In this document: piece by piece, positions 34,446-43,760 of the stretch | How the letters are laid out: each line of letters starts with the position of its first letter | How positions within the stretch are numbered: the stretch's first letter is position 1 | NCBI GenBank assembly: GCA_033809995.1 | Contig: JAPXKQ010000007.1 | Location: 1 to 64,000 of the forward strand | Direction of reading: 5' to 3' | Length of the DNA: 64,000 nucleotides | Origin: Paratissierella sp033809995 | GTDB taxonomy: Bacteria; Bacillota; Clostridia; Tissierellales; Tissierellaceae | Program-made: the position numbers and the translations under genes | Notes under the pieces: model-generated | What the model saw: only the letters and a program-made list of their open reading frames with translations | Database searches by the model: none | What the model was told of the DNA's origin: nothing

Positions 34446-35663
34446 TTAAACGTTCATACCAGCCAAATAACCAGTAGAATATGCAATTTGTAAATTGTAT
34501 CCTCCAGTTAAAGCATCCACATCCAATATTTCACCTGCAAAGTATAGATTGTGCATTAATTTAGATTCCATAGTTGACGAATTTACCTCTTTAACAGAAA
34601 CGCCACCAGAAGTTATTATTGCTTCTTCTATAGGACGAAAACCTTTAAAATCCATTCTAAAGTTCTTTATTACATCTACTAAATTAGCTCTTTCATCTTT
34701 AGTTATTTGATTTATCTTCTTATCTGGATTTATATTAGAATAGTTAATAATCCAAGGTATTAATTTCTGTGGTAATAGATCATTTAATGCATTTTTTAGT
34801 TGTTTATTTGCATATATATCAAAATCCCTAAGAATTCTATTGTCAAGCTTTTCAAAATCTAAGGCAGGTTTAAAGTCAATAGCAAGAGTTAAATCCTTAT
34901 AATTCTTGTGCAGATGATTACTTGTTGACAAAACAATAGGTCCAGATATGCCATAGTGCGTAAATATCAAATCTCCAAACTCTTCATGTATTTGTTTTTT
35001 ACCATTATAGGCTTTTAAACTAACATTTTTTAAAGATAAACCTTGTAAATCTTTTATCCAGGGAGCATTTATCTCTAATGGTACAAGAGATGGTTTTAAA
35101 TCTATGATTGTATGACCAAATTTCTTAGCAAATTTATATCCATCTCCAGTAGAGCCTGTAGAAGGATAAGATTTGCCACCTGTAGTTATAATTAGTTTAT
35201 CGAATGTAAGTGTTTCGCTATCAATTTTAACGACAAATTTATCCTTATCATAATACACATCCGTTACATTAGAATTTAGTCTATAATCAACATTGTTTTT
35301 CTCTAAAAATTTAATAAACGCCTTAATAACATCGCTTGATTTGTCACTTTCAGGGAAGACTCTATTTCCTCTTTCAACTTTTACCCTTAATCCATTATCA
35401 CCTAATAATTTTATTATATCTTCATTGGTAAAAGAATATAAACTTGAATATAGAAAGTTTTTATTTGTAATAATATTATCAAAAAATAAATCTAAAGAGG
35501 AAGCATTTGTAATATTGCATCTTCCTTTTCCTGTTATAAACAATTTTTTTCCTAATCTTTCATTTTTTTCAATAAGTAAAACATTCTTTCCAAGTGATCC
35601 TGCAATACCAGCTGCCATAATTCCAGCAGCTCCTCCACCTATAACACCAATTAATTCGCTCAT
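34446..35663 (-). CDS. HI0933/YhiN family FAD-dependent oxidoreductase
   Basis: This 405-residue flavoprotein has an N-terminal dinucleotide-binding motif (GVIGGGAAGIMAAGIAG), IEKNERLGKKLFITGKGRCN, a family signature, and a C-terminal FAD segment with AGEILDVDALTGGYNLQIA. Family members are annotated as aminoacetone oxidase-like or BaiN-like, but the physiological reaction here is unknown. It precedes the aroH remnant and cmk on the minus strand. The start ATG follows GAGAGAGG. Confidence 0.88.
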   Translation of the reverse strand: MSELIGVIGGGAAGIMAAGIAGSLGKNVLLIEKNERLGKKLFITGKGRCNITNASSLDLFFDNIITNKNFLYSSLYSFTNEDIIKLLGDNGLRVKVERGNRVFPESDKSSDVIKAFIKFLEKNNVDYRLNSNVTDVYYDKDKFVVKIDSETLTFDKLIITTGGKSYPSTGSTGDGYKFAKKFGHTIIDLKPSLVPLEINAPWIKDLQGLSLKNVSLKAYNGKKQIHEEFGDLIFTHYGISGPIVLSTSNHLHKNYKDLTLAIDFKPALDFEKLDNRILRDFDIYANKQLKNALNDLLPQKLIPWIINYSNINPDKKINQITKDERANLVDVIKNFRMDFKGFRPIEEAIITSGGVSVKEVNSSTMESKLMHNLYFAGEILDVDALTGGYNLQIAYSTGYLAGMNV

Positions 35664-35921
35664 TATTATACCTCTCTCTTATAACAAGATTTTATTGAAC
35701 CAGTCATTTACAGAACTGGGAGGCTTTTCGCCTCGCCATATGTAATAGAAATTATTTAATAATATTGTTCCCATTTTATTAGAAGCTTTTTTCATTATAC
35801 AATATAATAAACTTTTCGTATAGAATTTTTAAAAAGTGATTTATTAAAGAATTTTGTAAATATTATATCATTTATGATAATATCTATTATGATGTAGTTT
35901 TATTTCTTATACTATATACAT
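35664..35921. other. Intergenic region without a recognised gene
   Basis: There is no supported ORF. It contains a short G/C-rich hairpin (GAGGC with GCCTC, near 35720-35735). The rest is A/T-rich and may hold the promoter of the flavoprotein gene, but no box is clear enough to call. Confidence 0.4.
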
Positions 35922-35947
35922 AAAAAAAGAGGGCAATTTTTACCCTC
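35922..35947 (-). terminator. Terminator after the RpiR-type gene
   Basis: On the minus strand GAGGG pairs with CCCTC around a TAAAAATTGC loop, followed by seven T residues. It ends the korDABC-rpiR transcript. Confidence 0.8.
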
Positions 35948-35965
35948 AGTATTACATTATTTTTG

Positions 35966-36835
35966 CTATATATTATTTTCATCATATACATTATATTTCT
36001 TCCAAATCAATTCTAAGTCTTCAAAGTAATTTGTTATGTCATCTTGTTTTCTAGCACCTAGTGAAACTATCAAAGCATTTATTAAACTCATAGGCGCCAC
36101 AAGTGAATCTACAAAGGAAATCATATCACTTCTAGCAATCAATGATACGTCAGCACGATGTGCAGCTGGAGAAAGGAGGCTATCTGTTATACTAATAATC
36201 GAGCATCCCTTGCTCTTAACTAGATCTATTGCTTCTAAAGTTCGTCTTGAGTATCGTGGATACGTAATACCTATAACTACATCATCTTTTCCAGCCATAA
36301 TTAATTGCTCAAATACATCATTTGGGCCTTCAGTTATAAGTTTTACATTATCAAAAATAAAATTTAAATAAAATGACAGGTACCCTGATAAAAATGCTGA
36401 ACTTCTTAAACCAATTATATATATATGTCTACTTTTAAGTATTAAATCAATTGCTTTGTTAAAACTTTTTATATCAATCTCTTGTATTGTCTTTTTTACA
36501 TTATCGATATCCTTCTCCATTACCTTACTTAAAGCATTTTCTTTATTAGAATAATCGTTTAATGTAATTCTTTGTACTGTAGTTAATTTATGTTTTATTA
36601 ATTCTTGAAGTTCTTTTTGCAATTCTCTATAGCCTGAATATCCTAAAGAGTTTGCAAATCTAACAATAGTAGATTCACTTATATTTAAAACTTCTCCAAG
36701 ATTTGCAGCGGTCATAAAAGCTGCCTTATCATAATTATTAATGATATAATCTGCTATAATTTTTTGTCCTTTGCTAAGTTTATGAAAATTGCTTTGGATA
36801 ATTTTTATAAGATTTGGACTTTTATTATTACTCAT
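35966..36835 (-). CDS. MurR/RpiR family transcriptional regulator
   Basis: This 289-residue regulator has an N-terminal RpiR helix-turn-helix (ANLGEVLNISESTIVRFANSLG) and a C-terminal SIS sugar-isomerase-like domain (IYIIGLRSSAFLSGYLSFYL, then VIGITYPRYSRRTLEAI). Such regulators sense phosphosugars or related ligands. It starts 13 bp after korC on the same strand with a terminator after it, so it is probably co-transcribed with the oxidoreductase genes and may regulate them; a sugar connection is not seen. Confidence 0.88.
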   Translation of the reverse strand: MSNNKSPNLIKIIQSNFHKLSKGQKIIADYIINNYDKAAFMTAANLGEVLNISESTIVRFANSLGYSGYRELQKELQELIKHKLTTVQRITLNDYSNKENALSKVMEKDIDNVKKTIQEIDIKSFNKAIDLILKSRHIYIIGLRSSAFLSGYLSFYLNFIFDNVKLITEGPNDVFEQLIMAGKDDVVIGITYPRYSRRTLEAIDLVKSKGCSIISITDSLLSPAAHRADVSLIARSDMISFVDSLVAPMSLINALIVSLGARKQDDITNYFEDLELIWKKYNVYDENNI

Positions 36836-36848
36836 TCATATTTCCTTT

Positions 36849-37376
36849 CTAATTTACCAATAAAAATCCTTCTTCTAATGCCATTTTGTTTAAATTTTCA
36901 GTTCCTTTAGGTACTCTATCTAAAACAGCCCTTTCTAAAGAATCTTTATTTACAATTTCAGTTATTTTAAATATTGTACCCAATGCCACTATATTTGCTA
37001 CCATAGGTTTTTTAAGTTTATCAGCCGCAGTTTCTAATATAGGTAATTTATAAATATTGATATCATCTCTGTCTGGTGTTTCTACAGAATCATCTATAAT
37101 TAACGTTCCACCCATCTTTAACGAATCAATATATTTATTACAAGCTACCTGTGTTAAAGAAAGTAAAATATCACATTTATTTACCTTAGGATATTTAATT
37201 TCAGATTTACTAATTATAACTTCAGCCTTACTGGCACCTCCTCTAGCCTCTGGTCCATAGGATTGGGATTGGACTACATTCATACCATCATAGAGGGCTG
37301 CTTCAGCTAAAATTATTCCTGCTAAAATAAGGCCTTGACCTCCTGAACCTGATAATCTTAATTCTATTCGGTCCAT
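36849..37376 (-). CDS. korC: 2-oxoacid:ferredoxin oxidoreductase, gamma subunit
   Basis: This 175-residue protein has the KorC/PorG gamma fold: RLSGSGGQGLILAGIILAEAA at the start (glycine loop), SYGPEARGGASKAEVIIS and NIVALGTIFKIT. It completes the catalytic complex encoded by korDABC, which oxidises a 2-oxoacid to acyl-CoA and reduces ferredoxin. The ATG lies 1 base after the korB stop. I favour 2-oxoglutarate as substrate from the subunit sizes, but a branched-chain 2-oxoacid enzyme is possible. Confidence 0.88.
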   Translation of the reverse strand: MDRIELRLSGSGGQGLILAGIILAEAALYDGMNVVQSQSYGPEARGGASKAEVIISKSEIKYPKVNKCDILLSLTQVACNKYIDSLKMGGTLIIDDSVETPDRDDINIYKLPILETAADKLKKPMVANIVALGTIFKITEIVNKDSLERAVLDRVPKGTENLNKMALEEGFLLVN

Positions 37377-37377
37377 A

Positions 37378-38199
37378 TTAACCCTCCTTTGATAAAGATT
37401 TAATTATTTTATTATATTCTTCTGTATATTCAGCTCTTGGATTATTATAAATTTCTCCAACAACAAATTTACCCAATCTTTTTTCCTCTGGCAGCTTATC
37501 CCATGCAGCAACATTTATTGCATTGTCTTTTAAGTAAGTAGTCATATCGACTACACTTCCTTTTTTATTCTTTCTGCCATAATAAGTAGGACAAGTAGTT
37601 AAAGCTTCGATAAAAGAAAAGCCTTTGTTCTTTATTCCATTTTCAATTTGTTTTTGTAGTAAATTTGCACCATGAATAGTTCCCCTGGCTATAAAAGTTG
37701 CACCAGCTCCTTTGGCTAAATCGCAAAGGTCAAAACCTGTATCTATATTTCCATATGGAGCAGTAGTGCCCTTCTCACCAATAGGGGTAGTAGGTGAATA
37801 TTGTCCTCCAGTCATTCCATAAGTATTATTGTTAAATACTATTGTTGTGATGTCAATATTTCTTCTTGCAGCATGTATCAAATGATTTCCACCAATTGCA
37901 GATGCATCACCGTCGCCTGTTATTACTATAACAGTTAATTCTGGTTTTGCTAACTTGATACCTGTTGCAAAAGCAAGAGCTCTTCCATGAGTTGTGTGTA
38001 GTGTATTAAAATCTAGATAGCCTGGTGCTCTAGAAGAGCATCCTATACCTGATACTATACATACTTCATCCTTGTTCAATTTTAAATTATCTATTGCTTT
38101 TACTATGGCTCTTGTAACAATACCATTACCGCAACCTGGACACCATATATGAGGTAGATTTTCCACTCTAAAGTATTTATCAACTAATTGACTAGGCAT
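37378..38199 (-). CDS. korB: 2-oxoacid:ferredoxin oxidoreductase, beta subunit (TPP-binding)
   Basis: The beta subunit (273 residues) binds thiamine diphosphate and part of an Fe-S cluster: WCPGCGNGIVTRA near the N terminus, GIGCSSRAPGY, THGRALAFATG, and the TPP motif GDGDASAIGGNHLIHAARRN (in part). MPSQLVDKY at 38199 follows AAGGAGGG and is chosen over the ATG at 38217. It overlaps korA by 8 bp. Confidence 0.92.
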   Translation of the reverse strand: MPSQLVDKYFRVENLPHIWCPGCGNGIVTRAIVKAIDNLKLNKDEVCIVSGIGCSSRAPGYLDFNTLHTTHGRALAFATGIKLAKPELTVIVITGDGDASAIGGNHLIHAARRNIDITTIVFNNNTYGMTGGQYSPTTPIGEKGTTAPYGNIDTGFDLCDLAKGAGATFIARGTIHGANLLQKQIENGIKNKGFSFIEALTTCPTYYGRKNKKGSVVDMTTYLKDNAINVAAWDKLPEEKRLGKFVVGEIYNNPRAEYTEEYNKIIKSLSKEG

Positions 38200-39328
38200 T
38201 TTGACCCTCCTTAACAAAAGTAACTATTTCTTCAACTGTGATCAATTCACCATTGACTCTTCCATACTTTTCTACTTTTGTATATTTACCAGCAATACGG
38301 TCTACTTCTAGAAAAAACTGTCCTGCATTCATCTCTACTACTATTATCCTACCTACTTGTTTAGACAACTCTATAAGCTGTTTTTCTGGTGATGGCCAAA
38401 TGGTAATAGGTCTAAATAAACCCACCTTATAACCTTCATCTCTTAATATATCTACAGCAGCTTTAGATGATCTAGCTGAAGCTCCAAATGATACAATAGC
38501 AGTATCAGCACCATCCAACATATAATTTTCAAATTCTACTATGTCATCAACATTATCTTCAATTTTATTAATTAACCTTCTAATTAAAGCCTCTGCCACC
38601 TTTTCATTTCCTGATGGAAATCCTGTTTCACCATGAACAAGTCCTGTAACATGATATCTATAGCCTTTTCCAAAGTCAGCCATTTGTGGAACAATTTCAT
38701 TATCTAAAACTTTATAGGCCTTATATTCACTTGGATTGCATGTAGGTCTTACTCTATCGATTATTTCTATTTCTTCATCTTCATCTATTTCAAATTTTTC
38801 CCTCATATGGCCTATTACTTCATCTAATAATAAGATAACAGGAGTTCTATACTTCTCTGCAAGATTAAAAGCTCTAATGGTCTCATGATAAATTTCCTTA
38901 ACAGATGAAGGGTATAAAGCAATAATTGAGTGATCCCCATGTGTTCCCCATCTTGCTTGCATTATATCGCCTTGAGCTGGTGCAGTTGGTAAACCCGTAC
39001 TTGGACCACCTCTTTGAACATTGACAATTACACATGGTATTTCTGCCATAACAGCATATCCTATTCCTTCTTGCTTCAAGCTAAATCCAGGACCAGATGT
39101 CGCTGTCATTGATTTAACACCAGTCAAAGCTGCTCCTATAGCGGCTGAAATTCCTGCAATTTCATCTTCCATTTGAATAAATTTGCCACCGATTTTAGGT
39201 AGTTCAAGAGCTGATATTTCTGCTATTTCAGTAGAGGGAGTAATTGGATAACCAGCGTAAAATCTCATACCAGCCTTTAATGCACCTTCTACACATGCTT
39301 CATTACCTTGCATTAATTTAACAGTCAT
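38192..39328 (-). CDS. korA: 2-oxoacid:ferredoxin oxidoreductase, alpha subunit
   Basis: The 378-residue alpha subunit has GNEACVEGALKAGMRFYAGYPITPSTEIAE at the start (in part), TSGPGFSLKQEG, QRGGPSTGLPTAPAQGD and a C-terminal transketolase-like domain with VVEMNAGQF. It lacks an N-terminal gamma fusion, since gamma is a separate gene. It lies 2 bp downstream of the small ferredoxin gene. Confidence 0.92.
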   Translation of the reverse strand: MTVKLMQGNEACVEGALKAGMRFYAGYPITPSTEIAEISALELPKIGGKFIQMEDEIAGISAAIGAALTGVKSMTATSGPGFSLKQEGIGYAVMAEIPCVIVNVQRGGPSTGLPTAPAQGDIMQARWGTHGDHSIIALYPSSVKEIYHETIRAFNLAEKYRTPVILLLDEVIGHMREKFEIDEDEEIEIIDRVRPTCNPSEYKAYKVLDNEIVPQMADFGKGYRYHVTGLVHGETGFPSGNEKVAEALIRRLINKIEDNVDDIVEFENYMLDGADTAIVSFGASARSSKAAVDILRDEGYKVGLFRPITIWPSPEKQLIELSKQVGRIIVVEMNAGQFFLEVDRIAGKYTKVEKYGRVNGELITVEEIVTFVKEGQNA

Positions 39329-39330
39329 AC

Positions 39331-39531
39331 TTATTTACCTCCTAAATATATAGCAAAATCTGGACATCTTAATTCGCATTGGCCACATTGTATGCAAGAA
39401 TCAAAATCATTAATTTCAACCTTACCGTCCTTTAAGATTAATACACTTTTAGGACAGAAAGCAACACATATGCCACAACCTTTGCACCATTCTTTTACTA
39501 CAGTCAATGATTTATCTTTACTAATTGGCAT
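39331..39531 (-). CDS. korD: Ferredoxin-type delta subunit of 2-oxoacid oxidoreductase
   Basis: This 66-residue protein has two 4Fe-4S motifs: CKGCGICVAFCP and CIQCGQCELRCP. It starts the korDABC operon and would pass electrons from the catalytic subunits to ferredoxin. The ATG follows GGGGGAGG. The 80 bp upstream is A/T-rich and probably holds the operon promoter, not clearly definable. Confidence 0.92.
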   Translation of the reverse strand: MPISKDKSLTVVKEWCKGCGICVAFCPKSVLILKDGKVEINDFDSCIQCGQCELRCPDFAIYLGGK

Positions 39532-39610
39532 ACTACCTCCCCCTTATTTATAAAATAAAATAAATCATATTTAAATGATAACAAAATAAATAAATATATG
39601 CAAGAAACCC

Positions 39611-40183
39611 TTAGTTAGATTTTTCTAATGCATACAAAATAGGAGGATTATTTATTTGATTTATAAATTCATATTTCAAAACATTAAATTCTTTTTGATT
39701 TAATGACGCTAATAAAGCTTCTACAGAATCTTTTTCATCCATACCGCCTTCATGTCCTGTATAAGCAGTTATTAAGATCAATCCATTTGGTTTAATTAGA
39801 TTTAAGGCTTGTTTTAGGCTTCTTACAGTACTTTTATCACTGGTCTTAATACTTTTATCACCCTTTGGTAAATAACCTAAATTATATATAATTAAATCTA
39901 ATCCTTCATCAATATATTGAGAAATATTTTCATGACTATCTTTAATTAAAGTTACTCTCTCAAGTAAATTAAATTTCTTTAATTTATCACTAGTATTTTC
40001 TAAAGCAGTATCTTGAATGTCAAATCCATATACTTTACCACTAGAACCAACTAATTCAGCTAACTTAAATGTATCATTTCCATTACCAACAGTACAATCA
40101 AGGACTTTATATCCATCTTTAATAAAACTTTCAATTATATTTCCAACAATTGTATTAGTATTTATAAAGCTCTTATATTTCAT
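39611..40183 (-). CDS. mnmM: tRNA (mnm5s2U34) methyltransferase MnmM (YtqB)
   Basis: This 190-residue class I SAM methyltransferase matches the YtqB family: LDCTVGNGNDTFKLAE (motif I), VYGFDIQ, IIYNLGYLPKGDKSI, and AYTGHEGG near a final NQINNPPILYALEKS. YtqB was identified as MnmM, which makes the last methyl transfer to wobble uridine in Bacillus. It overlaps the GNAT gene by 11 bp, indicating coupling. The exact tRNA product is inferred from the family. Confidence 0.85.
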   Translation of the reverse strand: MKYKSFINTNTIVGNIIESFIKDGYKVLDCTVGNGNDTFKLAELVGSSGKVYGFDIQDTALENTSDKLKKFNLLERVTLIKDSHENISQYIDEGLDLIIYNLGYLPKGDKSIKTSDKSTVRSLKQALNLIKPNGLILITAYTGHEGGMDEKDSVEALLASLNQKEFNVLKYEFINQINNPPILYALEKSN

Positions 40184-40526
40184 TATCTATCTCACCACTT
40201 CTACATTTGGAATTGAAAAAGTTAGGTAAATCTACATATACTCTATTATCTTCTTTCATAAAACCCATTTTAATTAAATATGGATTATAACATTTGTAAT
40301 ATACCTTCTTTATTCCAATCTTGTCCAATTTATTTAAAGTAGAGCGTAATAATCCTTCCCCAAGATTATTACCTCTAAACTTATCATCTATCTCTAATAC
40401 TTCTAAATGTGCAATATCCTTATTTAAATTAACTCGGCATTTCCCAAATAATGTTTCATTTTTATATCCAGCATAGGTTAAAGTATTAAATAATTTACTA
40501 TCTTTTATCTCTTTAAATACTATCAT
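40173..40526 (-). CDS. GNAT family N-acetyltransferase
   Basis: This short (117-residue) GNAT protein has the acetyl-CoA pyrophosphate loop RGNNLGEGLLRSTLNKL preceded by the beta strand HLEVLEIDDKF, and a C-terminal YNPYLIKMGF. The length and single motif do not reveal the substrate. It lies between rluB (upstream, 12 bp) and mnmM (overlap), so it may act in a translation-related cluster. The start follows GGGGGGA. Confidence 0.75.
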   Translation of the reverse strand: MIVFKEIKDSKLFNTLTYAGYKNETLFGKCRVNLNKDIAHLEVLEIDDKFRGNNLGEGLLRSTLNKLDKIGIKKVYYKCYNPYLIKMGFMKEDNRVYVDLPNFFNSKCRSGEIDNEI

Positions 40527-40538
40527 AATTTCCCCCCG

Positions 40539-41246
40539 CTATAGAGATTTTAGATATTTAATCTCTTCATCATCCAAATATCTCCAATTACCAATATCAA
40601 GACCACCCAATTGAATTTCCCCTATAGAAATTCTTTTTAATTTTTTAACAGGATGATTTATTGCTTCACACATTTTTTTTACCTGACGGTTTCTACCTTC
40701 ATGTATTCTAATGTCTAATATACTATCTGTTCCAAAATTTTTTAAAATCTTAATACTAGCATTAGCTGTTTTTCTACCACTGATAAATATGCCATTCCTG
40801 AATTTTTCCAATTCAATTTTATTTGGAACCCCTTCAACAATCGCAATATATTGCTTAACAATTTCATTACTTGGGTGAGTAAGTTTATACGCAATATCCC
40901 CATCATTGGTTAAAAGTAATAATCCTGTCGTATCAGCATCTAATCTGCCTATAGGGTAAATTCTTTCTGTAACACCTTCTATCAAATCAGTTACAATATT
41001 TCTATCCTTCTCATCTTTAGATGTTGTCACAAAACCAATTGGTTTATTTAACATTATATAAACCTTATTAGACTCTAGTTTTATTCTTTTTTCATCAACC
41101 TTTACAATATCCTTATCTGGATTTATTGTAGTACCTAATTCAGTTATGATTTTGTTATTTACCTTTACTCGACCATTTATAATAAGTTCTTCGGACTTTC
41201 TTCTTGATGCAACTCCACACAAGGCCATATATTTTTGTAATCTCAT
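40539..41246 (-). CDS. rluB: 23S rRNA pseudouridine synthase RluB
   Basis: This 235-residue enzyme has an N-terminal S4 RNA-binding domain (MRLQKYMALCGVASRRKSEE, in part) and the RsuA/RluB catalytic motif GRLDADTTGLLLL with the catalytic Asp at about residue 103. It makes a pseudouridine near position 2605 of 23S rRNA. In Bacillus rluB is next to dacB-spmA-spmB; here dacB is adjacent but spmAB are absent. Confidence 0.92.
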   Translation of the reverse strand: MRLQKYMALCGVASRRKSEELIINGRVKVNNKIITELGTTINPDKDIVKVDEKRIKLESNKVYIMLNKPIGFVTTSKDEKDRNIVTDLIEGVTERIYPIGRLDADTTGLLLLTNDGDIAYKLTHPSNEIVKQYIAIVEGVPNKIELEKFRNGIFISGRKTANASIKILKNFGTDSILDIRIHEGRNRQVKKMCEAINHPVKKLKRISIGEIQLGGLDIGNWRYLDDEEIKYLKSL

Positions 41247-41313
41247 CTATTTATCCCTCCATATTCTAACCTAATTCTAACCTTTTTGGGAGAGTTTGTA
41301 AATTAGATTAGAT

Positions 41314-42423
41314 TTATGCATCCTTTTTCATGTCAAAGATATTTAATAAACGTTTAAAGAAATAACATTTTAAAACATCATATTTCGCAACAAGTTTGTC
41401 TTTTTTAATTAACTTTCCATCTAGGTAAACCTCAATCGAACCCAATTCAGCTCCTTTTACAACTGGCGCTTCTACCTTTTCCTCAACATTTATTGATATT
41501 TTAACTTTATCTTTCTCTTCATCTTTAAGAGGATACATTAGGTCTCCTGCAGCTACTATAGGTAATTTTTCCCTTTCTCCATTCAATACATTAATTTGTG
41601 TAATCAATTGGTCTTTTTGATAAATAGGGTAAAGTGAATAATTTTCAAATCCATAATCCATTAATGTATAAGCATCATTAAACCAATTATAATCCCTTAA
41701 GGTTACAGCTATTAAACGCATATTATTACGACTTGCACTTGCAACCAAACATCTATTAGCCCTCATTGTATATCCTATTTTTACTCCATCTCCACCCTCA
41801 TAATCCCAAAGAGTACTATTCTTATTAACAAAATAATTGTATTCTCTGCTACTATGGGTTCTATAATCTTTACTACTGGATATTTCTTCAAACTTTTTAT
41901 TCTTAAATGCGTATCTAGTAATTAAAGCTAAATCATACGCAGTAGTATAATGGTTATCATTATGAAGACCATGAGGATTGGTAAAGTTTGTGCTTAAAGC
42001 TCCTATTTCTTTTGCCTTTTTATTCATAAGCTTAACAAATTCTTCCTCACTACCGCTGATATGGTTGGCAATAGCAATAGCAGAATCGTTACCAGATCTT
42101 AACATTAAACCATATATTAAATCTTCAAGTTTAATGATTTCTCCATCCTTAAGAAAGATACTTGATCCTTCTATATTTACCTTGTCTCCGATAATTTCCA
42201 CTTCGTCCTCTAAATTACCATATTCTATTGCTAAGATAGCTGTCATGATTTTTGTTGTACTAGCCATAGGCATTTTTACATTAGCATTTTTTTCTAACAA
42301 TACCCTTCCTGATTTTTCTTCAATTAAAATATAATTCTGTCCACTTAAATTAAAGTCCTTTCCATAAGAAAAATTAGGAATTAATATAATAAGGATTATT
42401 AAAATTAATATTAATTTTTTCAA
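41314..42423 (-). CDS. dacB: D-alanyl-D-alanine carboxypeptidase, DacB type (altered KTG motif)
   Basis: This 369-residue penicillin-binding protein has a signal peptide (MKKLILILIILIILIPNFSYG in part), SxxK as STTK at about residue 54, SGN, and a C-terminal domain with a terminal amphipathic region for membrane anchoring. The third active-site motif, normally KTG, reads KIG in GVKIGYT (about residue 210), a rare change near the substrate. A TTG start follows AGGAGGGG. It would trim spore cortex or wall pentapeptides. The position between scpB and rluB supports dacB, the sporulation enzyme, over dacA. Confidence 0.86.
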   Translation of the reverse strand: MKKLILILIILIILIPNFSYGKDFNLSGQNYILIEEKSGRVLLEKNANVKMPMASTTKIMTAILAIEYGNLEDEVEIIGDKVNIEGSSIFLKDGEIIKLEDLIYGLMLRSGNDSAIAIANHISGSEEEFVKLMNKKAKEIGALSTNFTNPHGLHNDNHYTTAYDLALITRYAFKNKKFEEISSSKDYRTHSSREYNYFVNKNSTLWDYEGGDGVKIGYTMRANRCLVASASRNNMRLIAVTLRDYNWFNDAYTLMDYGFENYSLYPIYQKDQLITQINVLNGEREKLPIVAAGDLMYPLKDEEKDKVKISINVEEKVEAPVVKGAELGSIEVYLDGKLIKKDKLVAKYDVLKCYFFKRLLNIFDMKKDA

Positions 42424-42456
42424 CTTCTTCCCCTCCTATTAATAATATCATTGCAA

Positions 42457-42491
42457 AAAAAAGAAAAATAATACGTAGCATTATTTTTCTT
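42457..42491 (-). terminator. Terminator at the end of scpB
   Basis: On the minus strand AGAAAAATAAT pairs with ATTATTTTTCT and runs into a tract of T residues (complement of the A run at 42456-42463). It overlaps the scpB stop codon. Confidence 0.8.
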
Positions 42492-43017
42492 CAATATTCG
42501 GGGTTGATTCATTTAATGGTGGTAAATCTTCTAAATTTTCTAATCCAAAGTATCTTAAGAATTCATCAGTAGTTCCATATAGTATTGGTCTGCCTGTTCT
42601 TTCTAGCCTTCCTACTTCTTTTACTAGGTTTTTTTCCATAAGAGTTTCTAATGCTCTATCACATCTAACACCTCTTATCATCTCTATATCTGACTTTATA
42701 ATGGGTTGTTTATAGGCTATAATTGAAAGTGTTTCTAGACTTGCATTTGAAAGATTTTTTTTATTTTTATTTTGATTTAATTTGCTAATCCATTCATAAT
42801 GCTCTGGCCTCGTACCAATTTGATAAGAATTATTGAATTTAATAATTCTTAATCCTCTTCTATTGTAGTTAAAGTCATCTATCATTTCCTTTAAAATCTG
42901 CTCCAATTCTTTTTCCTTAATATCTAAAATAGCAGCAATATCCTTTATATCTAAGGGGTCTCCCCATGCGAATAACAACCCTTCTATTATTGATTTTATC
43001 TCTCTAATATCATGCAT
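42481..43017 (-). CDS. scpB: Segregation and condensation protein B
   Basis: ScpB (178 residues) is a double winged-helix subunit of the SMC-ScpAB condensin. It shows ESLLFAWGDPL-like start residues (IEGLLFAWGDPLDI), ETLSIIAYKQPIIKSDIE, and IRGVRCDRALETL. It overlaps scpA by 8 bp. The C-terminal acidic tail ends with a terminator. Confidence 0.95.
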   Translation of the reverse strand: MHDIREIKSIIEGLLFAWGDPLDIKDIAAILDIKEKELEQILKEMIDDFNYNRRGLRIIKFNNSYQIGTRPEHYEWISKLNQNKNKKNLSNASLETLSIIAYKQPIIKSDIEMIRGVRCDRALETLMEKNLVKEVGRLERTGRPILYGTTDEFLRYFGLENLEDLPPLNESTPNIEEK

Positions 43018-43747
43018 CTATCTCATCCATTCGTTTACTTATAATTATGTCGGAAAATAATTCATCTTGTTTTATATAAATACTTTTTAACCTTATTAAT
43101 TCTAGAACTGATAAAAAATAAGTTATAATCTCTTCTCTAGAACATGTCCTTCTTAAAAGCTCTGTAAATTTAATATGATCAACATTTTTTAACTTATCTT
43201 CAATCTCTTCTATACAAAACTCCATTGTATATTCTTCTCTATGTATTTCACTTATATCTATATTTTTGCTTCCTCTATTTATAATTATATTGTAAAGTGA
43301 CTTTACTAATAGATTTAAATCCATTATTTCAAAGTTTTCTTCTACATTTACAAATTCTGATAGATCCTCTCTGGGCTTATAATAGGCCAAGAGTTCTATA
43401 TCTTCTTGGTCTCTCAATCTATCAGCAGCCTCTTTATACATTTTATATTCAATAAGTCTTTTTACTAACTCTTCCCTTGGGTCTAACTCAATTTCAATAC
43501 CTTCTTCAATAATTTTATCTTTGGGTAAAAGCATTTTCGATTTAACTTCAAGAAGAGTTGATGCCATTACTAAAAATTCGCTTGCAACTTCTAAATTTAG
43601 CTCTTCCATTTCATATATATAGTCCATATACTGCTCTGTTATTAAATTTATTGGTATATCGTAGATATCAACCTCTGCCTTTTCTATTAAATTTAACAAC
43701 AAATCCATTGGTCCTTCGAACACATCTACAACTATTTTGTAATCCAT
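43010..43747 (-). CDS. scpA: Segregation and condensation protein A
   Basis: ScpA (245 residues) is the kleisin that bridges the SMC heads. The N-terminal motif FEGPMDLLLNLIEKAEVDIYD is visible in part, followed by EYLVMAS-like SEFLVMASTLLEVKSKMLLP, and a C-terminal winged helix (FTELLRRTCSREEIITYFLSVLEL in part). It is 13 bp after the M50 protease gene and coupled to scpB. Confidence 0.95.
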   Translation of the reverse strand: MDYKIVVDVFEGPMDLLLNLIEKAEVDIYDIPINLITEQYMDYIYEMEELNLEVASEFLVMASTLLEVKSKMLLPKDKIIEEGIEIELDPREELVKRLIEYKMYKEAADRLRDQEDIELLAYYKPREDLSEFVNVEENFEIMDLNLLVKSLYNIIINRGSKNIDISEIHREEYTMEFCIEEIEDKLKNVDHIKFTELLRRTCSREEIITYFLSVLELIRLKSIYIKQDELFSDIIISKRMDEIDA

Positions 43748-43760
43748 ACAAACTCTCCTA

